Origin: Anaeramoeba flamelloides
Lineage: Eukaryota > Metamonada > Anaeramoebidae
Direction: 5' to 3'
Assembly (NCBI GenBank): GCA_027625915.1
Contig: JANTQA010000047.1
Span: 2,604,001-2,668,000 of the forward strand
DNA length: 64,000 bases
The notes under the pieces were generated by a model. The model made no database searches, had not been told where the DNA came from, and saw only the letters and a program-made list of their open reading frames with translations. Both the position numbers and the translations under genes were made by a program. Positions 12,101 to 22,200 of this stretch are shown piece after piece (position 1 is the stretch's first letter; each line of letters starts with the position of its first letter).

Positions 12101-14557
12101 TTATGGATATATATATTTATATTTTTTTATTATCCAATAGAATTAAATTTTTAAAGTTATTCAATATTCGAAATAATATGAAAATTTCGTATAAAAAATC
12201 TATTCTTGATTTATTTAAATATGCTTAAATGTTATGAAAGTGTATATACTTCGTTCTAGGATATATCAGAACCTTTTATTGCTTTTAGAAATATGAAAAA
12301 ATATCACATTGTTAATAAGATGTGGATTAAACATTTAGGAAAATATAACATATGTGATAAAAATAAATAAAAAAATCGTTTATCCCATATATATATATAT
12401 ATAGATCAATGTCATAAAAATTTAATTACATCTTTATTGCAATGTGATTAAATTGTTTTTTATTATGGTATTGTATTATTATTATTTAAGGTTTTAGTAT
12501 GTATTGAATGAATTAATTTGATCATTTTACGAGAATTGTTTTTTAATTCTTTGAATTTTGAGTTTGTTTTTTTTTTGATTTTTTCCTTGTTTTTTCGACT
12601 CATAAAATACTTGTAATTTTACCACAGCCAAAAATTCTATTATCGAAATAAGGATTGAAAAAATGCCTTTTCTTCAGAATTATTTTTTTCTTTTACTCTG
12701 GTACAAGTATTAAGAATCATTCAAAAATCATTTTAAAAAAATTGTGAAAAATTTTTTTTTTTTTTTTATAAAACACCAACAATATGTATATAGCTATTTT
12801 AAAAAAGCGAGAACTTTTTTTTTTTTTTAGATTGTTGGAATTAAAACTTTTTTCAAGTTTTCTATTTTAAAAAAGCGAAAACTTTTTTTTGAATTAAAAC
12901 TTTTCCAAGGAAATAAAGTTTTATAAAAAGATATAAATAAACTTTTGAAGGTGAGGTTGAGATCGAAGTTAGAAGAAAAGCTCATTCAAATTTTTGAGTA
13001 TTGCTGAATAAAACTTTCTTTCCTTGGAAAAGTTTTAATTCAAAAAAAAGTCCTCTCTTTTTTAAAATAGAAAACTCTAAAAAATGGTTTTTATAAAAAA
13101 TAGTACTCACTTTTTCAAAATAACGGTATCAAAATTATTTTTTTCTTTTATCCTTCTTCTCATATAAATTATCATTCGAAAATTGTGGTTTTGGACAATA
13201 TTTTTTTGATAAATAATGTTAAAAAATGTTGTGATTTTTTTTTTATTATTTAACGGGGGAGTTGTTAATCCCTCTTATTTGCCGTTAGGTTTATTTCTCA
13301 AATTAAAAAAAAACGCAGTTAGCTTTTCCAGAATTTAAAAGAATTGAGTAAAATCTTTGATTTTTCTCTATTCTTTTGAATTCTGAAAAAGCGAGGCACT
13401 TGACAACACTTTTTGTTAGGTTTTTCAGAATTTAAAAGAATTGAGTTAAATCAAAGGTTTTATTCCATTCTTTTGAATTCTGGAAAACCTAGGCACTTGA
13501 CGGCACTTGACGGCACTTCACCAAATTCCTAAATTTTTATTTAGAAATTTTAATAAAGACACAAAAATTAGTATATTACCAACTAGTGATAATAAATATA
13601 AAAATGTTGTTAATTATATCTTGAAATCCAAAAGATTTCATAACCAATTTTTCACAAAGCAAAGCAGTTTTTAAAAAAGTGTGACAAAAAAGTTTTGAAT
13701 AAAGTCCTAACAATATTTCTATTAAGGACTGCCAGCTGTTTATTTGCCTTCTTTTGAAAACTTTTTTTTTGTCACACTTTTTGAAAATTCTTTCAATGCT
13801 TTTTTGAGGGTCAATTAATCTTCACACTTGAAATTAATTTCAAAGAACTTAATTTCTTTTATTTTTTTCAAGAATTAATAGGAATCAAAAAGAAGATCGT
13901 TTGTGCTTAATTTGAAATATTATAAAAAGAATTAAATCTTTTACATTTATTCGAATTATAAAAAAAAATGCAAAAAAAAAGAAAGAAAGAATTTGAAAGA
14001 GAAACAGTTCTGAACAATAAACCATTTCCAACAAACAGAGCTTTTTTTTTTTAATTTAGCCAACCTTTTTTTTTAAATTAAAAACAAAAAAATATGATTT
14101 AATGGTTCTAATAAGATCATACAAAATTTATCGGGGAGGATGTGTGCTGTTTTGTTTGTTTTTGGGCTTTTTATCAGATTTAAATTAATTTTTTTTTATT
14201 TTTTCATAAAAAAAAATTTTGGTTAATTCTGTGTCAAAGAAAAAGACCATCATAGAAAATTTTTTGTTTTAACAATTAAGGAAGGAAGGTTGTGTGAAAG
14301 AAAACAAAAAAATTGTTTCTTTTTTTCTCTTCTTATTTTAAAAAGTTCTGGTTATTTTCTTGTGTTTTCAAAAAAAGGTAAACCAATATCAAAGAAAATA
14401 AAAAAAAGGAATATTTTACGGTAACTGGTGGAACAATTCTTAGAACGTTTGCTTCTTCAATCAAAATTTCGATCGCTTTATTACAAAGTTGTTTGATCTC
14501 ATACTCTGAGGGTGTTTGACATTTCGATAATACTTCAATTATTTTGTCTATGTCCAT
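6211..14557 (-). CDS. PP4/PP2A-type serine/threonine phosphatase catalytic subunit
   Basis: Four exons on the minus strand (14557-14420, 10055-9678, 9533-9428, 6500-6211) join in frame to a 303-residue protein, the usual PP4/PP6 length. It removes phosphate from Ser/Thr in complexes with regulatory subunits. Metal and catalytic motifs are intact: GDIHGQ (from residue 49), GDFVDRG (77), RGNHE (108), the second catalytic His in VHGGLSPS (160), WSDP, and RAHQL near the end. The C-terminus is YFL, the carboxymethylated tail of PP2A/PP4/PP6. [37 protein letters not shown] and AAILEI favour PP4. Odd: the invariant NYCYRCGN reads NYFYRSGN, losing two Cys. Introns are 4364, 144 and 2927 bp with GTAAAA, GTTTGT and GTAAAT donors. 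Confidence 0.93.
6731..7365 (+). repeat. Dispersed repeat R3, copy 1
   Basis: This ~635-bp block shares its left end (CTCACTTTATAATGTTATTGG), middle (AATATCAGGTTTT) and right end (TTATTTCAGGTGAGTTACAA) with 32293-32872, and in reverse with 39080-39555. The two ends are weakly complementary (TACTCACTTT against AACTCACCTG), which suggests a DNA-transposon derivative. Confidence 0.6.
8660..8780 (+). mobile_element. LINE 3' end, decayed copy
   Basis: On the plus strand, GGGTATGTC..TTCCC, then GTAATTGTGAAATCTAT, AATTTAAGTAAAA and GTGTAATTTACACTTC followed by an A-rich tail match the 3' end of the LINE on the opposite strand at 58 kb. The copy is internally deleted and lies inside a PP4-gene intron. 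Confidence 0.65.
10750..11400 (+). repeat. Dispersed repeat R1, copy 2 (interrupted)
   Basis: This copy is collinear with 21040-21495: shared stretches include TATCTTATCATTTGAT, CAACAATTGT, TCTTTTATTTGG, AATATAATAAATTGGG and GTGTGTCCAAATTTTTGG. Here the two halves are separated by about 150 bp (11162-11300) that is missing at 21 kb but present next to the copy at 1.7-2.0 kb. Confidence 0.7.
12793..13124. mobile_element. Nested fold-back element
   Basis: The inner inverted repeat has arms 12857-12923 and 13006-13075, about 68 bp each with only a few mismatches, sharing CAAGGAAA near the loop side. The outer ends (GCTATTTTAAAAAAGCGAG and the near complement of CTCACTTTTTCAAAATAAC) form a second, more diverged inverted pair. 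Near-identity of the inner arms suggests recent origin or arm homogenisation. Confidence 0.75.
13321..13520. repeat. Two tandem hairpins with AAGTGCC-type ends
   Basis: Hairpins at 13321-13392 and 13418-13490 both have arms of the type TTTTCCAGAATTTAAAAGA / TCTTTTGAATTCTGGAAAA. The right one is followed by GGCACTTGACGGCACTTGAC, a tandem decamer-like tail also seen at the 58-kb copy. The sequence after the block matches 1340 onwards. Confidence 0.8.
13668..13797. repeat. Small fold-back repeat
   Basis: Arms at 13668-13699 and 13764-13797 (AAAGTGTGACAAAAAA against TTTTTGTCACACTTT) enclose a second, shorter pair (AAGTCCTAA / TTAAGGACT). There is no coding content. Confidence 0.65.
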
Positions 14558-15197
14558 TTAAAAATTATCTAACTTTAAGTTGGGAAAATAAACTAAAAAA
14601 ATAAAAAATATTTGATTAAAAATTGTATTTACATTCAATTTGTTTTGATGACTGAAGAATTTAAATCACAATTGTCAAGTTAGATTTCTGAAACTTTGTT
14701 TTTTTTTTTGATTTCGAAGATTTATTGGAATGTGTTCCTTGAATGGTAATGAAAATGCTTGTAATTCGAAATAGAGAAAATGAAGAGTGTCAAATTAGAA
14801 TAGACCCGACTTGATTTTGTTCTAAGTGATGAAAATAAGCAATTAATTAACCCTAAATAATTAGTTTGATGATTTGTCAAAATATTTTTTTTTTACTTCT
14901 CAATCTTAACCTATAGATTTCAGTTAAATCACAAAAAGGTCTTCACTTTCTCAATTAAATATTTATTTGAAAAGAGAGAATCAACTTGATCAGGATATTT
15001 TTGTCCTGCGAAATGGTTTTACAAAAGGGAACGAATATAAGATGTACCATAAATCCAATAAAAAAAAATAGTTATTGGACTTAATATAGATAATTTCTTC
15101 GGATTAATCTGATTGTATTAATTCGCTTTATCTCTTTTAAAAATTAAGTCTATTTTCAATTTTACGCATATTCAAAAATAAGGATGAATTTAAACTT

Positions 15198-15405
15198 TAG
15201 TCAATTCCACTTTTATATCAGAAATTTGATTTCTAATAAAGTGACCTTAAAAATCTCAAATTTGTTGTTATTAATTTAACTTTTTGTAATTTCACAGATT
15301 ATTTTAGGGTGGATTCTATTATCAAAATCCAAATTTGGTTACTTAATTTGTGAATTTATTGTGCCTTAATTTTCGTTCAAAGTTTGTTCCGGAAATATCG
15401 GACTG
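15198..15405. mobile_element. Decayed mariner-like MITE
   Basis: The ends TAGTCAATTCCACTTTTA and ..GGACTG correspond to those of the better preserved copies at 17520 and 40147. The inner CTTAATTTGTG..TATTGTGCC matches 17650-17685. It is strongly diverged. Confidence 0.5.
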
Positions 15406-16129
15406 CCTTTTTTATTAAACAAAAAGTTTGTTCTAGAGTATTAAACAATAAGACCATGACTTGATAGAATGATCTAAGAAAAATTCAACAAATTATATCT
15501 ATAAAAACTTCAAAAAGATGATATATGTGATTTTATTTCCTTTTTTTTTTGAACAAAAAATTTATAAGGATCAACAACTTTACCCCCAACACAAATAAAA
15601 CTTTTTGTAAACCTCTCGGGTTTTTTTGTAAATTTGAAAAACCATATAACCTTTATTTACATATAAAGAAATTTGAAACCCGTTATGTTCTTGTGGAAAA
15701 AATCTGGATTTTTGGAAAAAATGAGAAATAGATTAATATTTCAATACTGTTTTTAATTGGAGACCTTAAAGAAAAATAAAAAGTAATTTCAATTAAAAAA
15801 AAAATAACAAAACAACTTCAAAGAATAATAGGTGATATAATTTTTTATCAATACAATGAAAAATTAGAATTTAGGTTTCTATTTAAATTGGGGGCCGATT
15901 TATAGTTTTGGAAATCTCAAAAATAATAAAATTATTCAATAAATATTCAAATTAATATTCAAAATTTAAATCTGATCATTTTTTCTTATTTAGTCAATTT
16001 TTGTTTTTTTTTTTTTTGTTTTTTATATTTTTTTTTGAATTATTTTTTTTTGTATCATTTTTTTAACAATCAATTGAAAAAAAAATTGAAAGGAACTTTA
16101 AATTAGCATTAAAAAAAATGAGGCTGTGT

Positions 16130-16435
16130 ATATTCTTTTATATTCAATACACTTAAAATTAAAAAAATATTATTGTCAACAATTTTAATTTTTCAAAGAA
16201 ATTGAGAAATTTTACAAGAGACATTTCAATGAAAAGGGACCAAAAAATATTTTAAAAATAATTTTTTTTAGAAAAATTTAAAGTTTTACAGGTATTTCTT
16301 TTATAAATCTTAATTCTAAACTTAAGTTTATTACTTCTCTTATATCTAAAAAATTATAGTTTGCGTGAATCATAAAAAAGTTAAAATTGTTCATTTTTAT
16401 CTGAACACTTTGAGTGGAATGAGTTTTAGATTAAA
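16130..16435 (+). repeat. Dispersed repeat R2, copy 1
   Basis: About 300 bp aligns directly with 40755-41055 (shared AATTTTAATTTTTC, AAAGAAATTGAGAAA, ATTTCTTTTATAAA, CTATAGTT-like blocks). The function is unknown and no inverted ends were seen. Confidence 0.6.
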
Positions 16436-17519
16436 AAGGGTATTAAATAGTAAAATCACAATCTTCACTTTAAAAAATAATAGACAATAGTAAATAATCA
16501 AATGTATTTTTAGTTATTTTTTTTCTGGTGAATACAATATAAACAATCATCATGTTATTCTTCTCAAAACTCTATTATTGAAGCAGCTTATTTGGAGATA
16601 TTTGTGTAAAAAATCTCAATTTAATTGAAAAGTTCTTCTTTAAAATAATATAAAAAATGTAAAATCAATCAGGTTGAAAAAACAAAAAATGTTTAAAAAT
16701 ATATTCATAAAGTTTAAATATTTTTTCAGTTTTAATTGTCAAGCAAGTAAAATAAACACTTTACTGATAAAAAAAATTTTTTTTTACAAATTTGGCTTTA
16801 AATCAAATATAAAAAAAGAAGAAAAAAACTAAAAATATTTAATGCTTGAATCAATTTAAAAAATCAATTTATCAACAATTTTGATCAAAATATTCTTTGA
16901 TTCTTTGAGAGCTCTTATATGTTGACTTTTTTTCTTAAATAAATACAAATAAAACCAATTTATGAATAGAAATAGTAAAATGAAAAATCATAAACAATTA
17001 ATGTTGATTGAAAGGTAGCTGGTCACAATCTCACTACTTTAGAATAAAACTATAATTAATATTTTTTTTTTGAAGATATAAAAAACGAAGTCTGAAAGTT
17101 TTTTACTGGTATATTTTTTTTTTCAAAAAAAATAATAATAATTGATGATAACTGAAATTTGAATGAAAAAAAAAAAAAAAAAGAATAAATTATCTTTCAA
17201 ATAACCGTTAATTATCCATCAGGTCAAATAAATTGTTTTCGAAAACATATATAGTAGTATTTTTTTGTGGTAAATCAACTATTGGGAAAAATAATAAAAT
17301 TTTATATTAAACCCATTTTCAATTGAAGATGAAGAAATCCTATTAGAAAATTCACATGTGATTAAACAAGTTAAAATTTTAAAAATAATCTTTTGTGGAT
17401 ATTTTTTTATTTAAATTAAAATTTTTATTTGTGATTAATAAATACTATTAATGTATATTTATTAATCCATAAACAATTTAATATTAAAAAGATTTTTATC
17501 AATATTTTTATAAATTATA

Positions 17520-17716
17520 CAATCACTTCCACTTTTAAAGTACAAATTTTTAACGAAATTTAATTTACAAAAAAAAAATCAAATTAAGGTACAAAATTTG
17601 GATTTTTTTTTTTTTTACAATTTATTTTACTAGAATATGAATTTCCAACTTAATTTGTGATTTTTATTGTGCCGTAAATTTCGGAGAATTTTGTACCTTA
17701 AAAGTGGAACTGACTG
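17520..17716. mobile_element. Mariner-like MITE (197 bp)
   Basis: The element begins CAATCACTTCCACTTTTAAA and ends TTTAAAAGTGGAACTGACTG-like inverted sequence (AAAAGTGGAACTGACTG). It is flanked by TA on both sides, the Tc1/mariner target. There is no coding capacity. Relatives lie at 40147, 32095 and 15198. Confidence 0.8.
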
Positions 17717-18799
17717 TAATAATTTTCAGGAAAATATAGATTTTGAGAAATTTTATTATTTTAATCAATGGTAAATTAAAAGGAAATCTTCGTTTTTTTT
17801 TTTTTTTTTTTGTTAGCTATATGATCAATAATACAAAATATCCTAAAGAAGTCTATTTTTTTTATATTTTTTTAAATCAAATTTTAGATAATATTTTTCC
17901 ATAAATTTCAAGATATAAAATATTTGAATTCAATTGTAATATTGAATTGTAGCAAAGTATCTGTTTTACAGTAAAAGGTCTCGATTTCACTGAGGGCTCA
18001 ATTTTAAATTAGATCAGAAAAAAATGATTTCTACTTTTACTGTTATTCGGCAGTGTTTTATTTAATAAATAAATGAAATTTTTTACCTTTCAGTGTTACT
18101 CACTTAAAAGTGTTTTTTTTTAAAAAAAACAATTAATTCTTGTATAAAAAAGTTTAACACAATTTAAATTAAGATTCTTATTGAAAATGAAAATGAAAAT
18201 GAAAAGTAGATCAATGAATAAAGAAAAAATTAATGATTACAGATAAGCTGGATGGTTCAGTACAATACACTTTCTTTTCATACTATCTTTTGTTATAGGG
18301 TTATTCTTTGATTGATCTAATTTTAAAAAATTTGAAAAAATTATCTATTTGTGAAATCTTAAAAACTACACTAACAATTTTGATAAGAAAGTTGATTAAA
18401 ATTGTATTTGTTGGGTTGATTGAAAATAATAACATAGATTATTTTTTAAAGTTAATTGTATCTTCTTTTAATTGATTTTACTTTTCATTTTCAGGTTTCT
18501 ATTAATGTTCCCATTAAAAACGTGTTGAACTTTTTTTCCCCAAATTTACTTTTTTTTCTCCGGATTTGTACCTTAAAAATTGAGACAATTTTAAATATAA
18601 TTCCTCTTTGCTAATTTCTTCATGTTAATAATTAAACTGTATGAAGGAGGTTTAAACACAACAACCCACAAACAATCAGAAAAACTCAATTATTGTTTCT
18701 ATTAGATAACTTTCACCAACAATCGATTTAATTTTTGGTTTTCAGATTTTATTTTTTTCCTTTTCAATTTATTTATCTTCTTCTTGACAAAACCCCAAA

Positions 18800-19288
18800 A
18801 TGTCAAAAAAAATAACCAACGAGAATGTCTTTCAAACAGACACCAAACAAAAAAAAAGAAAAAAAAAAATTTCACACAAACCAAAAACAAATAATCTCAA
18901 ACATCGAAAAGTTGTCAAACAAACAACCACCCACAACAACAAAACCAGTCCCAAAAAAGTAAAATCCTTTCAAGAGAGAATGAGAAAGATACGTTCCACA
19001 TCGAGCAAGCCAACTTTGAAAAAAGAATTCCAAAAAAAAGAAGAAAATCCACAAAACAAATTTTTACCTTTATTTATCATTCTGATCCTTTTTTTATCTT
19101 CCATTGCAATCTTCACGATTTCCTTTTATTTACCAAGATCAATCACTTACTGCAACTCATTTAACAACCAACCAACACAAGTTGATAATTGCCAAAACTG
19201 CCCTCTAAATGGGATATGTGTAGACGGTGATTTCTTAGTGTTGCCTCAATTGTTTGATTTTCTTCATTTTTATCAACAAATACTCTAA
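18800..19288 (+). CDS. Man1/Src1-type inner nuclear membrane protein, N-terminal part
   Basis: An ATG-started frame of 162 residues. Residues 1-87 are very basic and low in complexity (KKRKKKISHKPK), residues 88-112 form one hydrophobic membrane segment, and a Cys motif follows: YCN (118), NCQNCPLNGICVDG (131-143). A membrane segment directly before YC...C..CP..G.C..G is the start of the lumenal Man1-Src1p-C-terminal (MSC) domain of LEM/HeH inner nuclear membrane proteins. The family next expects a C..GY block and a winged-helix C-terminus. Here the frame instead runs into LVLPQLFDFLHF and a stop. Either an intron begins around GACG|GTGATT (19225) with the next exon unrecognised up to 26 kb, or the gene is truncated. 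No LEM or HeH fold is evident at the N-terminus. Confidence 0.5.
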   Translation: MSKKITNENVFQTDTKQKKRKKKISHKPKTNNLKHRKVVKQTTTHNNKTSPKKVKSFQERMRKIRSTSSKPTLKKEFQKKEENPQNKFLPLFIILILFLSSIAIFTISFYLPRSITYCNSFNNQPTQVDNCQNCPLNGICVDGDFLVLPQLFDFLHFYQQIL

Positions 19289-22200
19289 AAAAAAAAAAGA
19301 AAATTTCGATCCCTTCACAAATTAAAACAAAAATACACACTTGCCAAATAATAACAAAATCAAATGAAGAATTCAAAGTGCTCTAATTTTCATGTTTTGG
19401 ATCGAAAAATAAAAACAAAAACAAAAGAAAACAAAATAAACTTTTTTTATCTTTGATAATTTTTTTTATTTTCTAATTACTTTCTGACGATTTTGTGAAT
19501 GAAACGTTAACAAAGTGTACTTTTTTTTTTTTTTTCTTGATCTTTGATTTCTGTTATCGTTTCCCAAATATCTCATGATCCAAAGAACTAATTTCGACCA
19601 CTTGAAAATTTTGGAACAAACAATTTTGTATTAATTATTAATACTAAGGCGGCCTGAATATGGAAAAATAACCACACTTTTCTTCAACAATTAACGAAAT
19701 TATTAAAGATAGCCGTTATGAGTATTACCATTTCAGATTCTCAAATTTGAAATTTCTCAATTTGAAATAAATTAAGTGAGTGAAAGCATCAAAACAGACA
19801 CTAAAATTGAAATGATATATTTTATTTAAAAAATAGGTTAGTGATCCCAAAGTATTGATAGGGTATAAAATATATAACAGATACTTTAAATCTTTTGTTG
19901 TTTTGGTTCTAACATTTAATATTTTGGTTTTTTATTTTTTCAAATGAACAAGAAAAATCCAGAACTACAGAACAAAAAGAACAAATCTGAATGATGGCAG
20001 TATGAGTGGTTTTTTGAAAATAAATATTAATTTCAAAGACATTAGAGTTGCTAGATTATTTGTTTGGTAATGGAAAAAATGTCTGGATACAATAAAGAAA
20101 ACAGAAAACCAGAAAAGTAACAAAATAAAATAAATTAATAACATCAAATTTTTTTAATAGAAAATTGTCAAATTTTCCTCCTAGATTTTATTGTAGAGCA
20201 CAAAAAAAAAAAAAAATTAATATGATTAATCTCATATTTTTTTTTTTTTTTTTTTTTTTTTTGATTTTTCTTTTTGGTGTAATTTTTATCAAAGTTTTCA
20301 GAAGAAAATTTATTAAAATCGATTTACCAAACTTTTTTATCGCATAATCCTATTTTATTTTTCAACTCCCTTAATTTAAATATGGAAAAAATATAAACAG
20401 AATATTTAAATATTATTTTTGGTTGAAAATGTTCTTCATCGGGGAGTTTTCTTTCGTTTTTATAGCTTTATCAGTACTGTAAAAATTGATTGACTCAAAA
20501 TATGGGAAAAAAAAATATATATATAAAAAATCTAAAAAAAAATTTTTTTTTATCTACACTAAAAATTATCTTACATAATAATATTTTGAAATACTAAATA
20601 AATTATTGTAATTTTGGTGAATTTATTTTCTTTTTAATTGTGATGTGGAGTGGGTATGTTTCAATAAGTATATTATTTGGGTTCAGTGTTGGTTATTTTT
20701 CAAGTTAAAAAAGATAATTTCATTTCAATATTTTATTTTATTTTTTTTTTACTTTGGGTTGTAAATCTCACAATTTATAACATTATTTCTATATGTGAAA
20801 AATGTATAGACATATAATTATTGTGGTAATAATGCTAAATACCGCAATTATTCTTTGGTTTTGTTATGGAAAGTATATTCAGTAAACCTTGGACTTAAAA
20901 AATTGTCAAATAAAAAAAATTAGTTTTAAGTGGTTTTTAAGAATTGGTTATTAAATAAAAAACTAAAATCAAAAAAATTGGATGTGTTTTAAAGAATTGA
21001 AAGAATAATAATAATACATTTTACATTTAATTTGTGAATAATTTTGATTTTACAAACTATTTTTCCATTTACTGTCGTTTTATATTTTTTTTTCATTTGT
21101 CTTTGTCCGGTTAAGGTACAAAGTTTCTTTAGATCTGGATTTTTTTTTTCGATGGCTGATAGAAGGTTGTGTTGAGTTTGTTAAATTCGAAAATAACATA
21201 AAAATGACCAATTGTATCTTATCATTTGATCGGTCAACAATTGTAGGTGAAATTTTAACAAATTTGTCAATATATTTTTTGTTTGGCTCTTTTCATCATT
21301 TTGTACACGCAATTTTTATTTAACGTTTTGATATGTTTTTCTTTTATTTGGGTTGAAATTATTACTGATAAAAATAATAATACTTAACCCTTAAATATGT
21401 TTTTATATAACCTTTGGAAAAATATAATAAATTGGGTGGTATTTTTCCTATTTTTGGTTTTGGGTGTGTCCAAATTTTTGGGATGGGGTTTCTTATAATA
21501 TTATTTTAAGTTTCTATTTTTAGATTGTAAATTGGAATATAGAAAAAAATCTCCAAAAGAAAATTTTTTTAGTGATCATTAGTAAAAAAACTGAAATTTT
21601 ATTATTCAAGCCTATTTTTAATATTTTTTTAGAGGGTTTGTGGGTTGAAAACATGATGTGTAAATATCATTTTTTTTTTTAGTTAAGAAGTGTTTTAATT
21701 ATGTAAAAATTCATATTGGTGCATTTTTATGGTGTAAATTTCTTACCTTTATCTCATTTTAAAAGAATAATTTATATTATAATTTAAAATTGATGAAAAA
21801 CATTAAAAAAATGACATGGGTCTAACAATTCATAAATATTAGTAATTATTATTTTTTGATTTTTTTTTCTTTTTTTATCTATCAGAAAATCTTTTATATA
21901 GTTTATACAGAGATATTAGTGTACATATTTGTATATAGATAGAACAGAATCAGATAATATAACCATTAACTAACTTTTTAGAAATGGGATATTATTTTTA
22001 AAGGAATTCATTTTTTTACAATTGATAATAAGTAAATTGATGTTGATCATTTTCAGTTATTTTTTTGTATGGTTATATAATAATTCAAAAAGGAAAGGTG
22101 TTTTTTTTTTCAATCATAGTTCACTTTTAATAATTCCGAGTGTTTTTTATGGACAAATAAATTTTCAAAATTTAATCTTATGTTACAAATCAGGGGAAAT

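Larger units (their letters stand above)
10056..14419 (-). other. 4.4-kb intron 1 of the PP4-like gene
   Basis: A phase-0 intron. The donor GTAAAA follows the codons for PPVT, and the acceptor AATAG precedes ICGDIHG. It is filled with repeats: R1 (10750-11400), a coding-like repeat relic (11740-11830), a fold-back element (12793-13124), tandem hairpins (13321-13520) and a small fold-back (13668-13797). No independent gene was recognised inside. Confidence 0.85.
14558..18799. other. Divergent intergenic spacer
   Basis: This head-to-head spacer lies between the PP4-like gene (-) and the Man1-like gene (+) and must contain both promoters. No recognisable promoter element stands out of the A/T background. 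It holds two mariner-like MITEs (15198-15405 and 17520-17716) and one copy of repeat R2 (16130-16435). A poly-T run lies near 17794. Confidence 0.6.
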
